This document shows positions 62,755 through 64,000 of a stretch of DNA of 64,000 bases, one piece after another. The DNA is taken from positions 62,001 through 126,000 of the forward strand of contig NZ_FODF01000007.1 of NCBI RefSeq assembly GCF_900110295.1. The letters are read 5' to 3'. Origin of the DNA: Peptostreptococcus russellii. GTDB lineage: Bacteria > Bacillota > Clostridia > Peptostreptococcales > Peptostreptococcaceae. The translations under genes and the position numbers were made by a program. The number at the start of each line of letters is the position of its first letter. The stretch's first letter is position 1. The notes under the pieces are model-generated. The model did no database searches, had not been told where the DNA came from, and saw only the letters and a program-made list of their open reading frames with translations.

Positions 62755-64000
62755 TTATATTGCTTTTTCTTTCTTCTTGTTTCCGCTTATTAACAAACCT
62801 AAGATTCCACATACTAAAGCTGGAAGTACCCAGTTAAACCCTAGATCTCCACCTGGTAGAGAGTTTACAAAGTTGAATGCAGGAACCTTTGCAGATAATA
62901 CTGTCATCGCACTTACTATGAAAGCAGCTCCTGTTGAAAGCTTGTAAACAAGATCACTATGAATTTTGTCTTTTACAAATGCAAGTAATATAAGCACTAT
63001 TGAAGGTGGGTAAACTATTGAAAGTATTGGATTTGCAAACTTAACAAGTCCAGTAACACCCATTGTTGCTACAACAGCTGCAAATACGCATATGAAAAGT
63101 ACAAACTTTGAGTAGCTTATCTTTTCCTTTGACATCATTGTTAGGTATTCTGCTGTTGCGGATGTAAGACCTATAGATGTAGTTAAACAAGCTAGTGAAA
63201 CTGCTACTGCAAGTATAGACTTACCTACATTTCCTAGTAGAGCTTCTGTTATATTAACTATTACTTTTGACTGCTGTATGTCAGGACCATACATACTTGA
63301 AACTGTAGCTCCTAAGTATGTCAATCCACCATATATAAGACCTAAACCTACACAGGCTATAAGACCAGCTTTAACTAAAACTTTTACCTGTTCCTTAGGT
63401 TCAGTATATCCCTTATTCATAAGAGTTAACATTAATACAGAACCAACTGCTATTGAAACGAAACAGTCCATTGTCTGATAACCATCTGCTATACCTCTTT
63501 TGAAGATGCCATCTATCATTGGCTCTGAAATCGGTTGTCCTAAAGGACTTATTATTCCTTTTATAATAATTACAGAAAGAGCTATTATAAGGAATGGTGT
63601 AAGAACCTGTCCAACTATGTCTATAACTTTTGACGGTCTAACTGTTAAGAAAAATGTCAAAGCAAAGAATATTACGACAACTACTACTATTGGAATATTA
63701 TTTCCTAATAAAGGTGTGATACCCATTTCATATGTTGTAGCTCCTGTTCTAGGTATTATTATCAATGGTCCAACACACATAATATCTACAAAGCTTAAAA
63801 TAATTGCAGGAATTCTTCCAATTCTACCAAACAGTTCCATTATCTTTCCCTGACATAAAGCTATCGCTATTACTGCTAATAATGCAAGACCTGCGTCAGA
63901 AAATGTAAATCCAGCAAATGCCGTAAACCACTCTGGCCCTGCTATTATCCCTAAATACGGTGGGAATATAAGGTTTCCTGCTCCGAAGAACATTGCAAAT
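62755..64000 (-). CDS. brnQ: Branched-chain amino acid transporter BrnQ, 5' end beyond window
   Basis: BrnQ imports leucine, isoleucine and valine with Na+ or H+. The visible 415 or so residues hold about eleven membrane helices. The frame is open to the window edge and reads FAMFFGAGNLIFPPYLG there, the family's first-helix motif, so roughly 15-25 N-terminal residues are missing. PRTGATTYEMGI near the start, VKFANPILSIVYPPSIVLIL late in the chain and a Lys-rich C-terminus are typical. It fits a fermenter of amino acids. Confidence 0.93.
   Translation of the reverse strand, partial: FAMFFGAGNLIFPPYLGIIAGPEWFTAFAGFTFSDAGLALLAVIAIALCQGKIMELFGRIGRIPAIILSFVDIMCVGPLIIIPRTGATTYEMGITPLLGNNIPIVVVVVIFFALTFFLTVRPSKVIDIVGQVLTPFLIIALSVIIIKGIISPLGQPISEPMIDGIFKRGIADGYQTMDCFVSIAVGSVLMLTLMNKGYTEPKEQVKVLVKAGLIACVGLGLIYGGLTYLGATVSSMYGPDIQQSKVIVNITEALLGNVGKSILAVAVSLACLTTSIGLTSATAEYLTMMSKEKISYSKFVLFICVFAAVVATMGVTGLVKFANPILSIVYPPSIVLILLAFVKDKIHSDLVYKLSTGAAFIVSAMTVLSAKVPAFNFVNSLPGGDLGFNWVLPALVCGILGLLISGNKKKEKAI

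Overview
This 64 kb window is ordinary chromosomal DNA from a low-GC, strictly anaerobic Firmicute of class Clostridia. The best fit is Peptostreptococcaceae, close to Peptostreptococcus or Clostridioides. This is inferred from AT-rich codon use, strong AGGAGG ribosome sites, T-box leaders, a SCIFF peptide, a CWB2 wall-anchor protein, a homocitrate-synthase-like enzyme beside aconitase and isocitrate dehydrogenase, and a rubrerythrin/PerR/desulfoferrodoxin operon. I see no rRNA, tRNA, CRISPR array, transposase or prophage. Most genes are on the minus strand.

Region by region: 0.3-6.6 kb holds nagB and a tight six-gene minus-strand run (polytopic membrane protein, YbaK deacylase, two-subunit fumarase, malic enzyme, CvfB-like S1 protein). 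6.7-17.2 kb holds a multi-S1 protein, a DUF1846 protein, an SPFH/NfeD pair, the NAD(P)HX repair enzyme, a U32 peptidase and a long ZapA. 17.3-24.2 kb holds pheST behind a T-box, an RNA methyltransferase and the KtrAB potassium system. 24.6-28.0 kb is a cell-surface pair (CWB2-only protein plus LTA-synthase-like enzyme) and the SCIFF peptide. 28.1-33.3 kb is yajC, tgt, queA and ruvBAC. 33.4-43.0 kb is an accessory stretch: a cupin regulator, a 3D-domain wall protein, a YtxH pair, a TetR regulator, and a likely amino-acid racemase/transport cluster. 43.2-45.5 kb is rplT-rpmI-infC with its leader, then map. 46-49 kb holds an ECF vitamin-transport subunit and a nitroreductase-MarR-pirin stress operon. 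49-54 kb has thrS with its T-box, a DUF6873 protein and a glycosyltransferase. 54-58.4 kb is the citrate-to-2-oxoglutarate operon. 58.9-64 kb has a DEAD-box helicase, the oxygen-defence operon, a Usp protein and a truncated brnQ.

The genes fit an amino-acid-fermenting anaerobe. It would make glutamate precursor through a half TCA branch, interconvert fumarate, malate and pyruvate, import branched-chain and other amino acids, and reduce oxygen species without catalase.

The most interesting signals are not in the core genes. (1) In two genes, the U32 peptidase and the DEAD-box helicase, a hairpin separates the ribosome-binding site from the start codon, so that folding would bring them into register. 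(2) Two short promoter-to-terminator units look like undescribed small RNAs; the one before the ECF gene has competing hairpins typical of an attenuator. (3) A 62-bp near-perfect palindrome joins two convergent genes. (4) The SCIFF peptide has no maturase beside it. (5) A class III PLP enzyme resembles isoleucine 2-epimerase more than a transaminase. I did not find a clearly new defence or mobile system. Sequence similarity statements come from memory and inspection; no search was run.
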